Shown: positions 44,752-53,368 of the stretch, one piece after another
Layout of the letters: each line of letters opens with the position of its first letter
Numbering within the stretch: the stretch's first letter is position 1
NCBI GenBank assembly: GCA_016177845.1
Contig: JACOUO010000001.1
Coordinates: 62,001-126,000 of the forward strand
DNA from: Deltaproteobacteria bacterium
GTDB taxonomy: Bacteria; Desulfobacterota; GWC2-55-46
Direction: 5' to 3'
DNA length: 64,000 nt
Made by a program: the position numbers and the translations under genes
The notes under the pieces: model-generated
What the model saw: the letters and a program-made list of their open reading frames with translations, nothing else
Told to the model about the DNA's origin: nothing
Databases searched by the model: none

Positions 44752-45474
44752 ATGCTTATCGGCGAGAACACGATGTCAGAGTTCGGCAGGAATGTAAAAA
44801 AGACCCGTACTCTTATCATACCTTTCGGCACAGTCGAGGCGCATGGAGACCATCTCCCGATAAATACAGATACCCTCATCATCAGGGAAGTAATCAAGAA
44901 AGTCGCCGAGAAGAATAATGTCTATATGGCGCCCCCGATCCAGTACGGGGTCTGCACCTCTACAAGCGCGCACCCCGGCACGCTCGGCATCACAACTCAA
45001 TCATTAAGGCTTATAGCAACAGATATCGTAAGGAGCGCCTACGCGCATGGATTGAGGAATTTTATCCTCATTTCAGGCCACGGCGGAAGCCTCCATGTGT
45101 CAGCCTTAAGGGAGGTTGCCGAGAACCTTACGCAGGAACTCGATAAGGTGAAAATAGCCGCCCTTTCTATATATGAGCTCCTTGGCAAGGAAACACAGGA
45201 GATTATCGAGACAAAGGGAGATTCCCACGCCGGAGAGGCTGAGACCTCGCTTGTTTTGCATCTTGCCCCAAAGCTCATCAAAGGCAGGAGCAAGGAAGAG
45301 TATCCCAGGATGCCAAAGCCGATTGCCGTGAAAGATAAGGATAAGCTAAAATACTGGCCCGGCGCAGTATGGGGAAACCCTCAGAAGGCAAGCGCGGACA
45401 AGGGCGAGAAGCTCTTTAAGGTAATGGTTGAAAAAGTTGAGGAACTGATAAAAAGAATCGAGAAACTCAGATAA
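44752..45474 (+). CDS. Creatininase-family metal-dependent amidohydrolase in the cobalamin operon
   Basis: 240 residues. The family metal ligands are visible: IPFGTVEAHGDHLPINTD (Glu, His, Asp), LISGHGGSLHV (His) and SHAGEAETSLVL (Glu). YPRMPKPIA and GAVWGNPQKASADKG follow. Relatives include creatininase, FAPy deformylase (ArfB) and MftE peptidase, so an amide bond is the likely target. It is packed between VanZ and cbiG with 8-nt and 3-nt gaps, so a corrinoid-related substrate is worth testing. AGGGGG precedes the ATG. Confidence 0.85.
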   Translation: MLIGENTMSEFGRNVKKTRTLIIPFGTVEAHGDHLPINTDTLIIREVIKKVAEKNNVYMAPPIQYGVCTSTSAHPGTLGITTQSLRLIATDIVRSAYAHGLRNFILISGHGGSLHVSALREVAENLTQELDKVKIAALSIYELLGKETQEIIETKGDSHAGEAETSLVLHLAPKLIKGRSKEEYPRMPKPIAVKDKDKLKYWPGAVWGNPQKASADKGEKLFKVMVEKVEELIKRIEKLR

Positions 45475-45477
45475 TTA

Positions 45478-46533
45478 ATGAGAAACGGACCAATCAGGCT
45501 TACGATCTTCCCTGTCACTGAAAGAGGGTTCCAATTAGCCCAAAAGCTGACGGACAAATTCAACGGCGCAAAAATACATGAGCCGGTTCATTTAAAAAAT
45601 GGAGGGCTTAAAAAGCTTGTAAAGGTTGCGTTCCGGCAATCCTCCGCAATCTTTTTCATCTCCGCTTCCGGTATAGCCATAAGGGCAGTGGCCCCTTTTC
45701 TTAAGGGCAAGGCGGTTGACCCTGCGGTAATACTGATGGATGAGGGCGCAAGGTTTGTTGTAAGCCTCCTGTCTGGCCACCTTGGCGGGGCTAATAAGCT
45801 CACTAAAGAGATTGCTCAATTCTATAAGGCTGCTCCTGTAATAACTACGGCAACCGATGTGATGGGGCTGCCCTGTGCCGAAGACATCGCAGAGAGTATT
45901 GTGTCTAAAATAGAAAATATCGGAAAGATAAAGCCTGTAAACTCAGCTATCCTGAAAAATGAAAGGATTGCCGTTATCGATAAGGACTCCGGTAGGCTTG
46001 ACAGGCTTAAACGGGAGTTCGGCGAAAATACTTCATTCAGCTTCCATAAAAGCCTGCCGAAAAAGACGGATGTTTTCAGCGGTTTCATTTTAGTCTCATC
46101 ATCTCTTGACAAACTGCCTCCTGAAATTGAAAATAAGACACTTGTGCTCAGGCCCCCTGAATTTGTGGTGGGGCTCGGATGCAACAGGGGGGTGCGCGTC
46201 AAAGAGGTAGCCGAAGCGTTCTCGATTGCGCTTGACGAAGCAGGGATACCGCCACTTTGCGTAAGGAATCTCGCGAGCATTGATATAAAGAGTAATGAGC
46301 AGGGGCTTCTTAAGTTTGCCAAAAAAAAAGGGCTTGAGATAAGATTTTTCAGCAGTACGGAATTGAGGAAGATAAAAAAACTCCCTTCGGGAGTTTCAGA
46401 ACTTGTGCTTGAAAAAACAGGGGTCGGAGGCGTTTGCGAGCCTGCCGCTCTCCTTTGTTCGGGAGCTAAAAAAATATGGCTGAAGAAAAGAAGGATAGGA
46501 CGGGTAACTGTAGCGGCGGCAAAGGTTCCGTAA
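45478..46533 (+). CDS. cbiG: CbiG, cobalt-precorrin-5A hydrolase
   Basis: 351 residues with both CbiG regions: the N-terminal FFISASGIAIRAVAPFLKGK...LSGHLGGANKLTKEIA and the C-terminal VVGLGCNRGV...VRNLASIDIKSNEQGL...GVGGVCEPAALL. It opens the ring lactone, releasing acetaldehyde, a step unique to the anaerobic route. The 3' end overlaps cbiH by 58 bp in another frame, so the C-terminal lysine-rich tail is encoded by double-use DNA. Confidence 0.95.
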   Translation: MRNGPIRLTIFPVTERGFQLAQKLTDKFNGAKIHEPVHLKNGGLKKLVKVAFRQSSAIFFISASGIAIRAVAPFLKGKAVDPAVILMDEGARFVVSLLSGHLGGANKLTKEIAQFYKAAPVITTATDVMGLPCAEDIAESIVSKIENIGKIKPVNSAILKNERIAVIDKDSGRLDRLKREFGENTSFSFHKSLPKKTDVFSGFILVSSSLDKLPPEIENKTLVLRPPEFVVGLGCNRGVRVKEVAEAFSIALDEAGIPPLCVRNLASIDIKSNEQGLLKFAKKKGLEIRFFSSTELRKIKKLPSGVSELVLEKTGVGGVCEPAALLCSGAKKIWLKKRRIGRVTVAAAKVP

Positions 46534-47270
46534 GTGTAGTAGGAATCGGCCCGGGCGGGCTTGAGCACCTGACAGACAGGGCAAAGGCCGCGCTTACAGG
46601 GGCTGACTGCATAGTAGGGTATACAAGGTATGTTGACCTCATCAAGCCCATTGTGGAAGGCAAAGAGTTATTTTCAACCGGTATGACGCATGAAGTGCAG
46701 AGGTGCGGCGCCGCAATAGAGTTCGCGCGGCTCGGGAAAAAGGTTGCCGTGGTATCATCGGGCGATTCAGGCATATACGGCATGGCAGGCCTTATACTTC
46801 AGCTTGCGTATGCGGATAAGGAACTTAACGGCGGGATTCACATAGAGGTAATTCCCGGCATACCTGCTTTTGTGAGCGCGGCTTCCATTCTTGGCGCTCC
46901 TCTTATGCACGACTTCGCCTCCATTTCACTTTCAGACCTTTTGACAGACTGGGAAAAGATAGAGGAGAGGGTAGAGGCAGCGGCAAAGGCAGACTTTGTT
47001 ACAATACTCTATAATCCCAAGAGCACCAAGAGGATTGAAGGGCTTACAAAGGCAATAGGGATAATATCACGCTACAGGGAGAACACTACTCCTGTTGGGC
47101 TCGTGAGAAATGCCTCAAGGCAGGGTGAGGAGGCAATCATCACTACTCTTGGTGAAGTTGAGAAGTATTTTGATAATGTAGATATGCTGACCATACTTAT
47201 TATCGGCAACTCTGCTACATTTACAGACTGCGGCCATATGATAACCCCGAGGGGCTATAAGGTCGTATAA
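46476..47270 (+). CDS. cbiH: CbiH, cobalt-factor III C17-methyltransferase
   Basis: 264 residues. After a charged 18-residue leader, VSVVGIGPGGLEHLTDRAKA, IVGYTRYVDLIKP, VSSGDSGIYGMAG and ILYNPKSTKRIEGL match CbiH/CobJ. It methylates C17 and contracts the ring. The start at 46476 lies inside cbiG; a later start would lose only the leader. The next gene begins 19 nt downstream. Confidence 0.95.
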   Translation: MAEEKKDRTGNCSGGKGSVSVVGIGPGGLEHLTDRAKAALTGADCIVGYTRYVDLIKPIVEGKELFSTGMTHEVQRCGAAIEFARLGKKVAVVSSGDSGIYGMAGLILQLAYADKELNGGIHIEVIPGIPAFVSAASILGAPLMHDFASISLSDLLTDWEKIEERVEAAAKADFVTILYNPKSTKRIEGLTKAIGIISRYRENTTPVGLVRNASRQGEEAIITTLGEVEKYFDNVDMLTILIIGNSATFTDCGHMITPRGYKVV

Positions 47271-47289
47271 ATAGATTGGGAGTTTTTTC

Positions 47290-48465
47290 ATGCGGAAGTT
47301 CAACAGGGTAATTTTAATAGTGCTGGACAGCCTCGGGGTTGGAGAGCTTCCGGATGCGGCTGACTACGGAGATGAGGGAAGCGATACGCTTGATAACCTC
47401 ATAAAGGCTGCAGGCGGCATTGACATACCGAACCTTGCCTCTTTCGGGCTTGGGCTGATTGAGGGCGTTGACAATGTCGATAAGGGCAAAAGCCCTGTCG
47501 GGTGCTACGGGAGGATGAAGGAAGTATCTCCGGGCAAGGACACGGCCACGGGCCATTGGGAGATGTCCGGCATAATACTTGAGAAGCCATTCCCTACTTA
47601 TCTTCAGGGCTTCCCGCCTGAGATAATGGAGAAGTTTACCAGAGAAACAGGTTACGGCTGGCTTGGCGGCATGCCGGCCTCAGGCACAGAGATAATCGAC
47701 AGATACGGCGAAGAGCATCTGAGGACAAAAAAGCTCATTGTGTATACATCAGCCGACAGCGTCTTTCAGATAGCCGCGCACGAGGAGCTTATACCTATTG
47801 ACGAGCTATACCGCGTATGCGAAAAGACAAGGGAGTTCCTCTACGAATATAATATCGGAAGGGTCATAGCAAGGCCGTTCTTAGGCGTTCCGGGCTCTTT
47901 CAGGAGGACTGACAGGAGAAAGGATTACGCTATTGCCCCTTCATCAGAGACCATACTTGAGAGGCTCGCAGACCGCGGCATACCTGTAGTAGGAATAGGA
48001 AAGATCGGCGATATCTTTGTGCATAAAGGTTTGAGTGAAGAGATACACACAACGGGCGACAATGACGGGCTTGATAAGACGATAGAGGCGTTAAAGTCCG
48101 GCAAAAGCGGCCTGATATTTACAAACCTTGTTGACCTTGATACATCCTATGGGCATCGTAATGACCCTGTCGGATACGCGCAGGCTCTCTCCGGGATAGA
48201 TAAGAGATTGCCTGAGATAACGGCCCTCCTTGGCGATGACGATATTCTTTTTATAACAGGCGACCACGGCTGCGACCCCACCACACCTTCTACAGACCAC
48301 TCAAGGGAATATGTGCCGCTGCTTGCGTACGGCAAAAAGATAAAGAGCGGAGTTGACCTTGGCACAAGGCAGACATTCTCTGACCTTGGGCAGACGATTG
48401 CCGAAATCTTTGGAGTCGGAAAGATAAGCAACGGCATCTCGTTCCTTCCTGATATCCTGAAATAA
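47290..48465 (+). CDS. deoB: Phosphopentomutase
   Basis: 391 residues, full length. RVILIVLDSLGVGELPDA opens the alkaline-phosphatase-like metal site. GKDTATGHWEMSG carries the phosphorylated Thr, and ITGDHGCDPTTPSTDHSREY carries metal ligands. It interconverts ribose-1-phosphate and ribose-5-phosphate. Ribose-1-phosphate can arise from nucleoside turnover and from lower-base metabolism, a possible link to the cobalamin operon it closes. GGAG lies 8 nt upstream of the ATG. Confidence 0.95.
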   Translation: MRKFNRVILIVLDSLGVGELPDAADYGDEGSDTLDNLIKAAGGIDIPNLASFGLGLIEGVDNVDKGKSPVGCYGRMKEVSPGKDTATGHWEMSGIILEKPFPTYLQGFPPEIMEKFTRETGYGWLGGMPASGTEIIDRYGEEHLRTKKLIVYTSADSVFQIAAHEELIPIDELYRVCEKTREFLYEYNIGRVIARPFLGVPGSFRRTDRRKDYAIAPSSETILERLADRGIPVVGIGKIGDIFVHKGLSEEIHTTGDNDGLDKTIEALKSGKSGLIFTNLVDLDTSYGHRNDPVGYAQALSGIDKRLPEITALLGDDDILFITGDHGCDPTTPSTDHSREYVPLLAYGKKIKSGVDLGTRQTFSDLGQTIAEIFGVGKISNGISFLPDILK

Positions 48466-48480
48466 TCTCTTACGCATTCC

Positions 48481-48529
48481 GGGAAGGCAAAAACAAGTCG
48501 CGCAACCGAGCGTTGTCTCCCTTCCTTTT
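48481..48529 (+). terminator. Probable terminator of the cobalamin operon
   Basis: GGGAAGG (48481-48487) pairs with CCCTTCC (48519-48525), with an inner ACAA/TTGT helix, followed by TTTT. The loop region is long, so confidence is moderate. Confidence 0.5.
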
Positions 48530-48668
48530 GATAGTCAATATAACCTGTTGATTTCTGAAGTTTTTTCTGAATTTAGGTTGAAATTCCCGGATTTTGGAAT
48601 TAATATGCTTAGCACCTGCTATAGCATAGTATATAGTATTCGGCTTTTTTGAATATGCATAGCGAGCG

Positions 48669-48696
48669 CATTCCCCGCGGCTTGCCGTGGGGTGCT
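48669..48696. repeat. GC-rich palindrome CCCCGCGG-CTTG-CCGTGGGG
   Basis: An 8-bp inverted repeat (48673-48680 with 48685-48692, one G-T pair) has a CTTG loop. It lies about 30 bp before the HTH-PilZ gene, in an otherwise AT-rich 260-bp gap. It could be a dispersed palindrome or an operator. Confidence 0.45.
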
Positions 48697-48725
48697 TCAA
48701 ACTGTTTTGTTAAGAAGAGGGGGCG

Positions 48726-49214
48726 ATGGTCTCATCGGATATTAAGCGCATACGGCTTTCCCTTGGCTGGTCGCAGGAAACCCTTGCCAGAAAACTCGGC
48801 GTAAGTTTCTGCACAGTGAACAGATGGGAGAACGGCAGGACCAAACCGAGCCCTTTAGCGCAAAAGATTTTATCGGAACTTAAACAGAACGCGGGCCTCA
48901 CAGTGGACAGGAGCGCGAAGAGATATCAACTGCGCTTTCCTATTACCGTTAAAATGGCCGGAGCAAAAGGCGGCGTGAAGCCGCTTTGCGCATTTACTGA
49001 AAATGTGAGTATGGGAGGGCTTATGTTCAAGACCTCTCAGTTCATAAGCGAAGGCGATTCTCTCTTTATAGACCTAAGCCTTTCAGGCAAGCCCATCAGG
49101 GCTGAAAGCGAGGTCGTGTGGGCATTAGGTGATCAAGCTGAGAGAAGCATCGGGGTGAGCTTTAAAAAAATAAACTTAAAAGATTTGGCTGCCATGAGAG
49201 CAATGCTGAATTGA
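48726..49214 (+). CDS. HTH-PilZ fusion protein, candidate c-di-GMP-responsive regulator
   Basis: 162 residues. The N-terminal 52 are an XRE-like helix-turn-helix (IRLSLGWSQETLARKLGVSF, CTVNRWENGRTKPSPLA). The C-terminal 100 are a PilZ domain with both c-di-GMP motifs: RYQLR (RxxxR) and ENVSMGGLMF (NxSxxG). So the protein could bind DNA and c-di-GMP. It is followed 29 nt later by a PAS histidine kinase. Many HTH domains of this kind bind DNA, but protein contacts are possible. Confidence 0.85.
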   Translation: MVSSDIKRIRLSLGWSQETLARKLGVSFCTVNRWENGRTKPSPLAQKILSELKQNAGLTVDRSAKRYQLRFPITVKMAGAKGGVKPLCAFTENVSMGGLMFKTSQFISEGDSLFIDLSLSGKPIRAESEVVWALGDQAERSIGVSFKKINLKDLAAMRAMLN

Positions 49215-49243
49215 TTTGAAAAATTGAAAAAGGGAATTTTAAA

Positions 49244-50626
49244 ATGGAAAGAGAAGGAAGCCTCAGCATAACTGCGGAAGGTCTTGTAATCAGGTTAGGC
49301 GGCAGCCTTGAGGAAATACTCGGCTATTCAGCTGATGATATTGTCGGGAAAGAGATCTTGATGCTTGCCTCAGAGGACAGCCGGGCAGAGTTGCAGACGC
49401 TGATAAATTCGGTAAAAGTTGCGGAAAGCCCTGTTGTAGCCCAGAAGATAGAGCTTCTGCAGAAAAGCGGAGCCTCTTTGGAGGTCTATGCTTCGATATA
49501 TCCGTTAAGGAACCGCCTGGGCGTGCTCCACTCCATGATGGTGACATTCAACCTCAAGAAGAATACTTCCGTTCCGGCGATCCTTACTGAAGAGTTCCAG
49601 AGGATATTCAGGTTCTCCAATGACGCTGTGGCGATTACAGACAAGGTCGGCTCCATAATCGACGTAAACCAGGCGTTCCTCGATATATACGGTTATAAGC
49701 GGGAAGAGGTATTGGGCAGAAATCCAAGGGTGCTTAAGTCCGAGCACTCCACAAAAGAGCTGTATACGATGATGTGGAAGGATATACTCGACCCTGCCAA
49801 AGGCTACTGGAGGGGCGAGATAATAAACCTTAAAAAGGACAGGACCGAAGTGCCTGTTCTCCTTTCCATAAACGCGATAAAGGATTCAAAAGGCGAGATA
49901 AAGAACTTCCTTGGCATAGCATTTGACATGACACGCCAGAAAGAGCTTGATAAGCTCAATAAGATGTACATCGACTACATAATACATGACATCAGAGGGC
50001 CTCTTACGACCATTATGGTAAATTCCGAGCTCCTGCTTATGCAGCTTGAGGGGACGCTTACGGAGAAGAATAAAAGGAAGTTCGAGGCAATGATAAACTC
50101 TACCCAAAGAATCAACAAGATGACCACTGACATGATTGACTACAGCAGGGCACAGAACAACAGCCTTACGATATTTAAGCAGAAGCTAAGTGTCGGCAGC
50201 GTCTTTAAAGAGGCGGTAGCTCCTTTTGAGAATATGGAGAAGAAGCTTTTTGTGAACGGGGTCATCTACAATGAGTACGCAATGGAAAACAGGGATATCG
50301 AAGCTGATTCGGATAAGCTGACAAGGGTTTTCTATAATCTTCTGAGCAATGCCTTCAAGTATGCCGTTTCAGAGGTCAGGGCTAACCTGGTATTCAAAGA
50401 ATCCCACCTGCACTTCACGATAACCGATGATGGAAAAGGCATTACCGAGACAGAGGCACAGAGGGTATTTGACCCGTTCTACCAGACCGAGGACGGCATC
50501 AAGACAGGCGGCGCAGGGCTTGGCCTTAATATAGTAAAGAGCTTTGTGGAGGTGCACGGAGGTAAGATATGGGTAGAGGCCGGCCAAGGCGGGGCCACCT
50601 TCGGCTTTACGATTCCCTTGGTTTGA
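49244..50626 (+). CDS. PAS-PAS sensor histidine kinase, soluble
   Basis: 460 residues, no membrane helix. A weak PAS (about 5-105) and a clear PAS/PAC (about 115-230, FSNDAVAITDKVGSIIDVNQ and YGYKREEVLGRNPR) precede HisKA with His248 in DYIIHDIRGPL and a HATPase_c domain (FYNLLSNAFKYA, DDGKGI, GGAGLGLNIVKSFVEVHGG). It should autophosphorylate in response to a cytoplasmic signal. No response regulator adjoins. It is probably co-transcribed with the HTH-PilZ gene. Confidence 0.93.
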   Translation: MEREGSLSITAEGLVIRLGGSLEEILGYSADDIVGKEILMLASEDSRAELQTLINSVKVAESPVVAQKIELLQKSGASLEVYASIYPLRNRLGVLHSMMVTFNLKKNTSVPAILTEEFQRIFRFSNDAVAITDKVGSIIDVNQAFLDIYGYKREEVLGRNPRVLKSEHSTKELYTMMWKDILDPAKGYWRGEIINLKKDRTEVPVLLSINAIKDSKGEIKNFLGIAFDMTRQKELDKLNKMYIDYIIHDIRGPLTTIMVNSELLLMQLEGTLTEKNKRKFEAMINSTQRINKMTTDMIDYSRAQNNSLTIFKQKLSVGSVFKEAVAPFENMEKKLFVNGVIYNEYAMENRDIEADSDKLTRVFYNLLSNAFKYAVSEVRANLVFKESHLHFTITDDGKGITETEAQRVFDPFYQTEDGIKTGGAGLGLNIVKSFVEVHGGKIWVEAGQGGATFGFTIPLV

Positions 50627-50689
50627 TATCTTTGCCCGATATTGACTCGATATCGGGATTCGTGTTAAGCTTACTTTGAAAATTTATCA

Positions 50690-50786
50690 GGATCTCCGAG
50701 CCAATCCCCCTAAGGGAAACTATGGGTGATTGGCCGTTTAGGGCCTGGCTGGAAACGGCCAAGCCTCCCAATTGGAAAGGAGATTA
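50690..50786 (+). ncRNA. Moco-type (molybdenum/tungsten cofactor) riboswitch
   Basis: The closing helix ATCTCC (50692-50697) pairs with GGAGAT (50779-50784). Inside, GCCAATC (50700-50706) pairs with GATTGGC (50728-50734), and GGCCTGGC (50742-50749) pairs with GCCAAGCC (50758-50765) with one mismatch. CTCCGAGCC, GGAAAC and GCCTCCCAATT blocks agree with the Moco RNA motif as I recall it. It stands before modABC, a known setting. A terminator follows, and GGAAAGG (50774-50780) can instead pair with CCTTTCC (50796-50802). Confidence 0.82.
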
Positions 50787-50791
50787 AATTG

Positions 50792-50819
50792 CCAACCTTT
50801 CCGTGGTTGGTTTTTTTTT
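50792..50819 (+). terminator. Riboswitch terminator upstream of modA
   Basis: CCAACC (50792-50797) pairs with GGTTGG (50805-50810) around a 7-nt loop, followed by nine T's (50811-50819). It lies 18 nt before the modA ATG. Confidence 0.88.
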
Positions 50820-50837
50820 GCCCGGAACGATACAAAA

Positions 50838-51599
50838 ATGAATATTTTAATTAAAACATTATCCCTGTTCTTATTTCTCATAATCCCCGCTATTTCGTTT
50901 GCGCAGGCTCGAACCATAACCGTTGCCGCTGCTTCTGACCTGACATTCGCCCTGAAGGAGATAAGCTCAGGCTTTACGGCGGATACCGGCGTAAAGGTAG
51001 TCCTTTCATTTGGTTCAACAGGGATGCTTGCAAAACAGATAGAGCAGGGCGCGCCCTTTGACGCGTTTTTTGCGGCTGATGAGAAGTTCATAAGCGAGCT
51101 TGGGAAAAAAGGCAGGATTATCCCTGACTCAATTGAACAGTATGCGCAGGGCAGGATAGTGCTTGCGGTCAACAAGGCTTCAGGGATTAAGGCAGCAGAG
51201 CTCAAAGACCTCTTAAGCCCTGAAATAAAAAGGGTCGCAATAGCAAACCCTGACCATGCCCCGTACGGAAAGGCCGCTATGGAGGCATTCAAGTCAAAAG
51301 GCATATGGGACGGGATTAAGTCAAAGCTTGTATATGGTGAAAACATCAGGCAGACACTTCAGTACATACAGTCCGGCAATGCTCAGGCAGGCGTCATAGC
51401 CTTATCCGTTGCGGAGGCGGACGGGATTACCTATACCGGCATAGACGCAAGCCTTCATATGCCCATAATACAGGCAGCAGGGGTAGTAAGCTCAGCAAAT
51501 GAGACGGATGCGCGGGCGTTTATAAAATATGTGAACAGCTCTAAGGGCAGGGGAATCATGAAGAAACACGGGTTCCTGCTGCCTGAGAAAAAGAAGTGA
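50838..51599 (+). CDS. modA: ModA, molybdate ABC transporter substrate-binding protein
   Basis: 253 residues from the ATG at 50838. Signal peptide ILIKTLSLFLFLIIPAISFAQA, then TITVAAASDLTFALKEI, SFGSTGMLAKQIEQGAPFDAFFAAD and NPDHAPYGKAAMEAF, the oxyanion-binding loops of ModA. It captures molybdate (or tungstate) in the periplasm. The frame runs upstream through the terminator, but the signal peptide fixes the start. Confidence 0.94.
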   Translation: MNILIKTLSLFLFLIIPAISFAQARTITVAAASDLTFALKEISSGFTADTGVKVVLSFGSTGMLAKQIEQGAPFDAFFAADEKFISELGKKGRIIPDSIEQYAQGRIVLAVNKASGIKAAELKDLLSPEIKRVAIANPDHAPYGKAAMEAFKSKGIWDGIKSKLVYGENIRQTLQYIQSGNAQAGVIALSVAEADGITYTGIDASLHMPIIQAAGVVSSANETDARAFIKYVNSSKGRGIMKKHGFLLPEKKK

Positions 51600-51603
51600 G
51601 ATA

Positions 51604-52260
51604 ATGGATTTATTTCCGCTCTACTTAACCATAAAAGTCTCTTTCATAGCCACAATCTTTACTGCGATAAGCGGATTCGTGCTTGCGTGGGTAATGGCGA
51701 AAAAGGAATTTTTCGGAAAGAATTTTCTTGATGTCCTTGTAATGCAGCCACTCGTAATACCCCCAACAGTGCTCGGCTACTATCTCCTTTCGGTATTCGG
51801 CAAATCAAGCCCCCTCGGGGCGTTCCTTGAGAATAATCTGGGTATTGAGATTGTCTTTACATGGAAGGGAGCTGTGATGGCTTCCATCATCTCGTCGCTT
51901 CCTCTTTTCGTGAAGCCTGCAAGGGCCGCGCTCGAAGGGGTCGGGGCAGACCTTGAGAATGCCGCGCGCCTCCTTGGAAAGACGGAGTTCCAGATAATCA
52001 GGTCAATCACCCTTCCGCTTGCTTGGAGAGGGCTTGCAGCGGGCGCGGTAATGGCTTTCGCAAGGGCAACAGGCGAGTTCGGCGCAACCCTTATGATTGC
52101 GGGCAACATCCCGGGCGTAACGCAGACGCTGCCTATTGCCATATACGATGCGGTTCAGTCAGGCGATGATTATACCGCCAATATCCTCGTAGGCATCATT
52201 ACCCTATTCTCATTTGCAGTCCTTTATTTTGCCGGAAGGTTTGCAAGGGGAAGGTTTTAA
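51604..52260 (+). CDS. modB: ModB, molybdate ABC transporter permease
   Basis: 218 residues, five or so helices. PLVIPPTVLGYYLL and GVGADLENAARLLGKTEFQI...TLPLAWRGLAAGAVMAFARATGEFGATLMIAGNIPG contain the EAA coupling loop and the ModB C-terminal motif. It starts 4 nt after modA, and its stop overlaps the modC start (TAATG). Confidence 0.95.
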   Translation: MDLFPLYLTIKVSFIATIFTAISGFVLAWVMAKKEFFGKNFLDVLVMQPLVIPPTVLGYYLLSVFGKSSPLGAFLENNLGIEIVFTWKGAVMASIISSLPLFVKPARAALEGVGADLENAARLLGKTEFQIIRSITLPLAWRGLAAGAVMAFARATGEFGATLMIAGNIPGVTQTLPIAIYDAVQSGDDYTANILVGIITLFSFAVLYFAGRFARGRF

Positions 52261-53348
52261 TGCTTAACTTCAGGCTTAAGAAGAGGATAGAGGACTTTGC
52301 TCTGGATGTAGAGCTTTCAGTCAATGAAGAGCTTATGGTGCTCTTCGGCCCGTCAGGGGCAGGCAAGACCCAGATACTCAGGATGCTCTCAGGCATAATA
52401 AAGCCTGATGAGGGAAATATCGCAATCGGGGCTGAGCCGCTTTTTGACTCCAAAGCGAACATAAATGTGCCTATCCGCCAAAGGCAGATTGGTTATGTGT
52501 TCCAGGATTATGCCCTTTTCCCCCACATGACGGTATTTGAGAATATCGCTTACGGAATAAACCTCAAAGAGCCTCTGCTTACGCAAAAGGTCAATGAGCT
52601 TTTAGGGGTTATGAGGCTAAACGGCCTTGAGCAGAGATATCCTCACGAGCTTTCTGGCGGGCAGAAGCAAAGGACAGCCCTTGCCCGGACGCTTGCGGCT
52701 GAACCGAGGCTGCTTCTTTTGGACGAGCCGTTCTCAGCCCTTGATTATCAGGTGAGGGAAAAGCTCAGGGCAGACCTCTTGAACATCCACAGGATGTTCC
52801 CCATCACTACCATTCTCGTCACCCACGACCTTGAAGAAGCATTTATGCTCGGAAAGAGGATTGCCGTAATAAATAATGGCAGGATAGAGCAGGTGGGAAC
52901 AAGGGAAGATGTATTTTACAGGCCAAGGACCCGCAATGTCGCAAGGTTCATAGGGGTCAGGAATATCTTTGCAGGAACTGTCGCAGGGGTAGATACTGAA
53001 CAGGTAATAATCAATAACCCGGATATCGGCACTGTAAAGGCATTCATACCTCAAGGGGCTGCCCTCAATATCGGGCAGGAAGTCAGCTTCTGCATAAGAC
53101 CTGAAGAGATAATCGTAATAAGGCCGGATAAGGTCCTTGACAATAAGAAACAGGACAATATCCTTGAAGGAGAGATAGACTCATCCATAGGAAAAGGCTC
53201 GACGCACATAATGTTTTTAAGGGTGGGAGAGGGAGACACCCTGCTTAAGATAGAGTTGCCTAACTTTGTGCTCCGCAAGTTAGGGCTTGCCAACGGCAAG
53301 CGTATCAGGGTATCATTAAAAAAGGAGAATATATGGGTAATACCTTGA
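52260..53348 (+). CDS. modC: ModC, molybdate ABC transporter ATPase
   Basis: 362 residues. Walker A FGPSGAGKTQILRML, Q-loop IGYVFQDYALFPHMTV, signature ELSGGQKQRTALAR, Walker B LLLLDEPFSALD, and switch His in LVTHDLEEAFML. A C-terminal TOBE-like domain (about 240-362; FCIRPEEIIVIRP, EGEIDSSIGKGSTHIMFLRV) may bind molybdate for trans-inhibition, as in ModC/WtpC. Confidence 0.94.
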   Translation: MLNFRLKKRIEDFALDVELSVNEELMVLFGPSGAGKTQILRMLSGIIKPDEGNIAIGAEPLFDSKANINVPIRQRQIGYVFQDYALFPHMTVFENIAYGINLKEPLLTQKVNELLGVMRLNGLEQRYPHELSGGQKQRTALARTLAAEPRLLLLDEPFSALDYQVREKLRADLLNIHRMFPITTILVTHDLEEAFMLGKRIAVINNGRIEQVGTREDVFYRPRTRNVARFIGVRNIFAGTVAGVDTEQVIINNPDIGTVKAFIPQGAALNIGQEVSFCIRPEEIIVIRPDKVLDNKKQDNILEGEIDSSIGKGSTHIMFLRVGEGDTLLKIELPNFVLRKLGLANGKRIRVSLKKENIWVIP

Positions 53349-53368
53349 ATTTGTTATAAAATTTTTCT

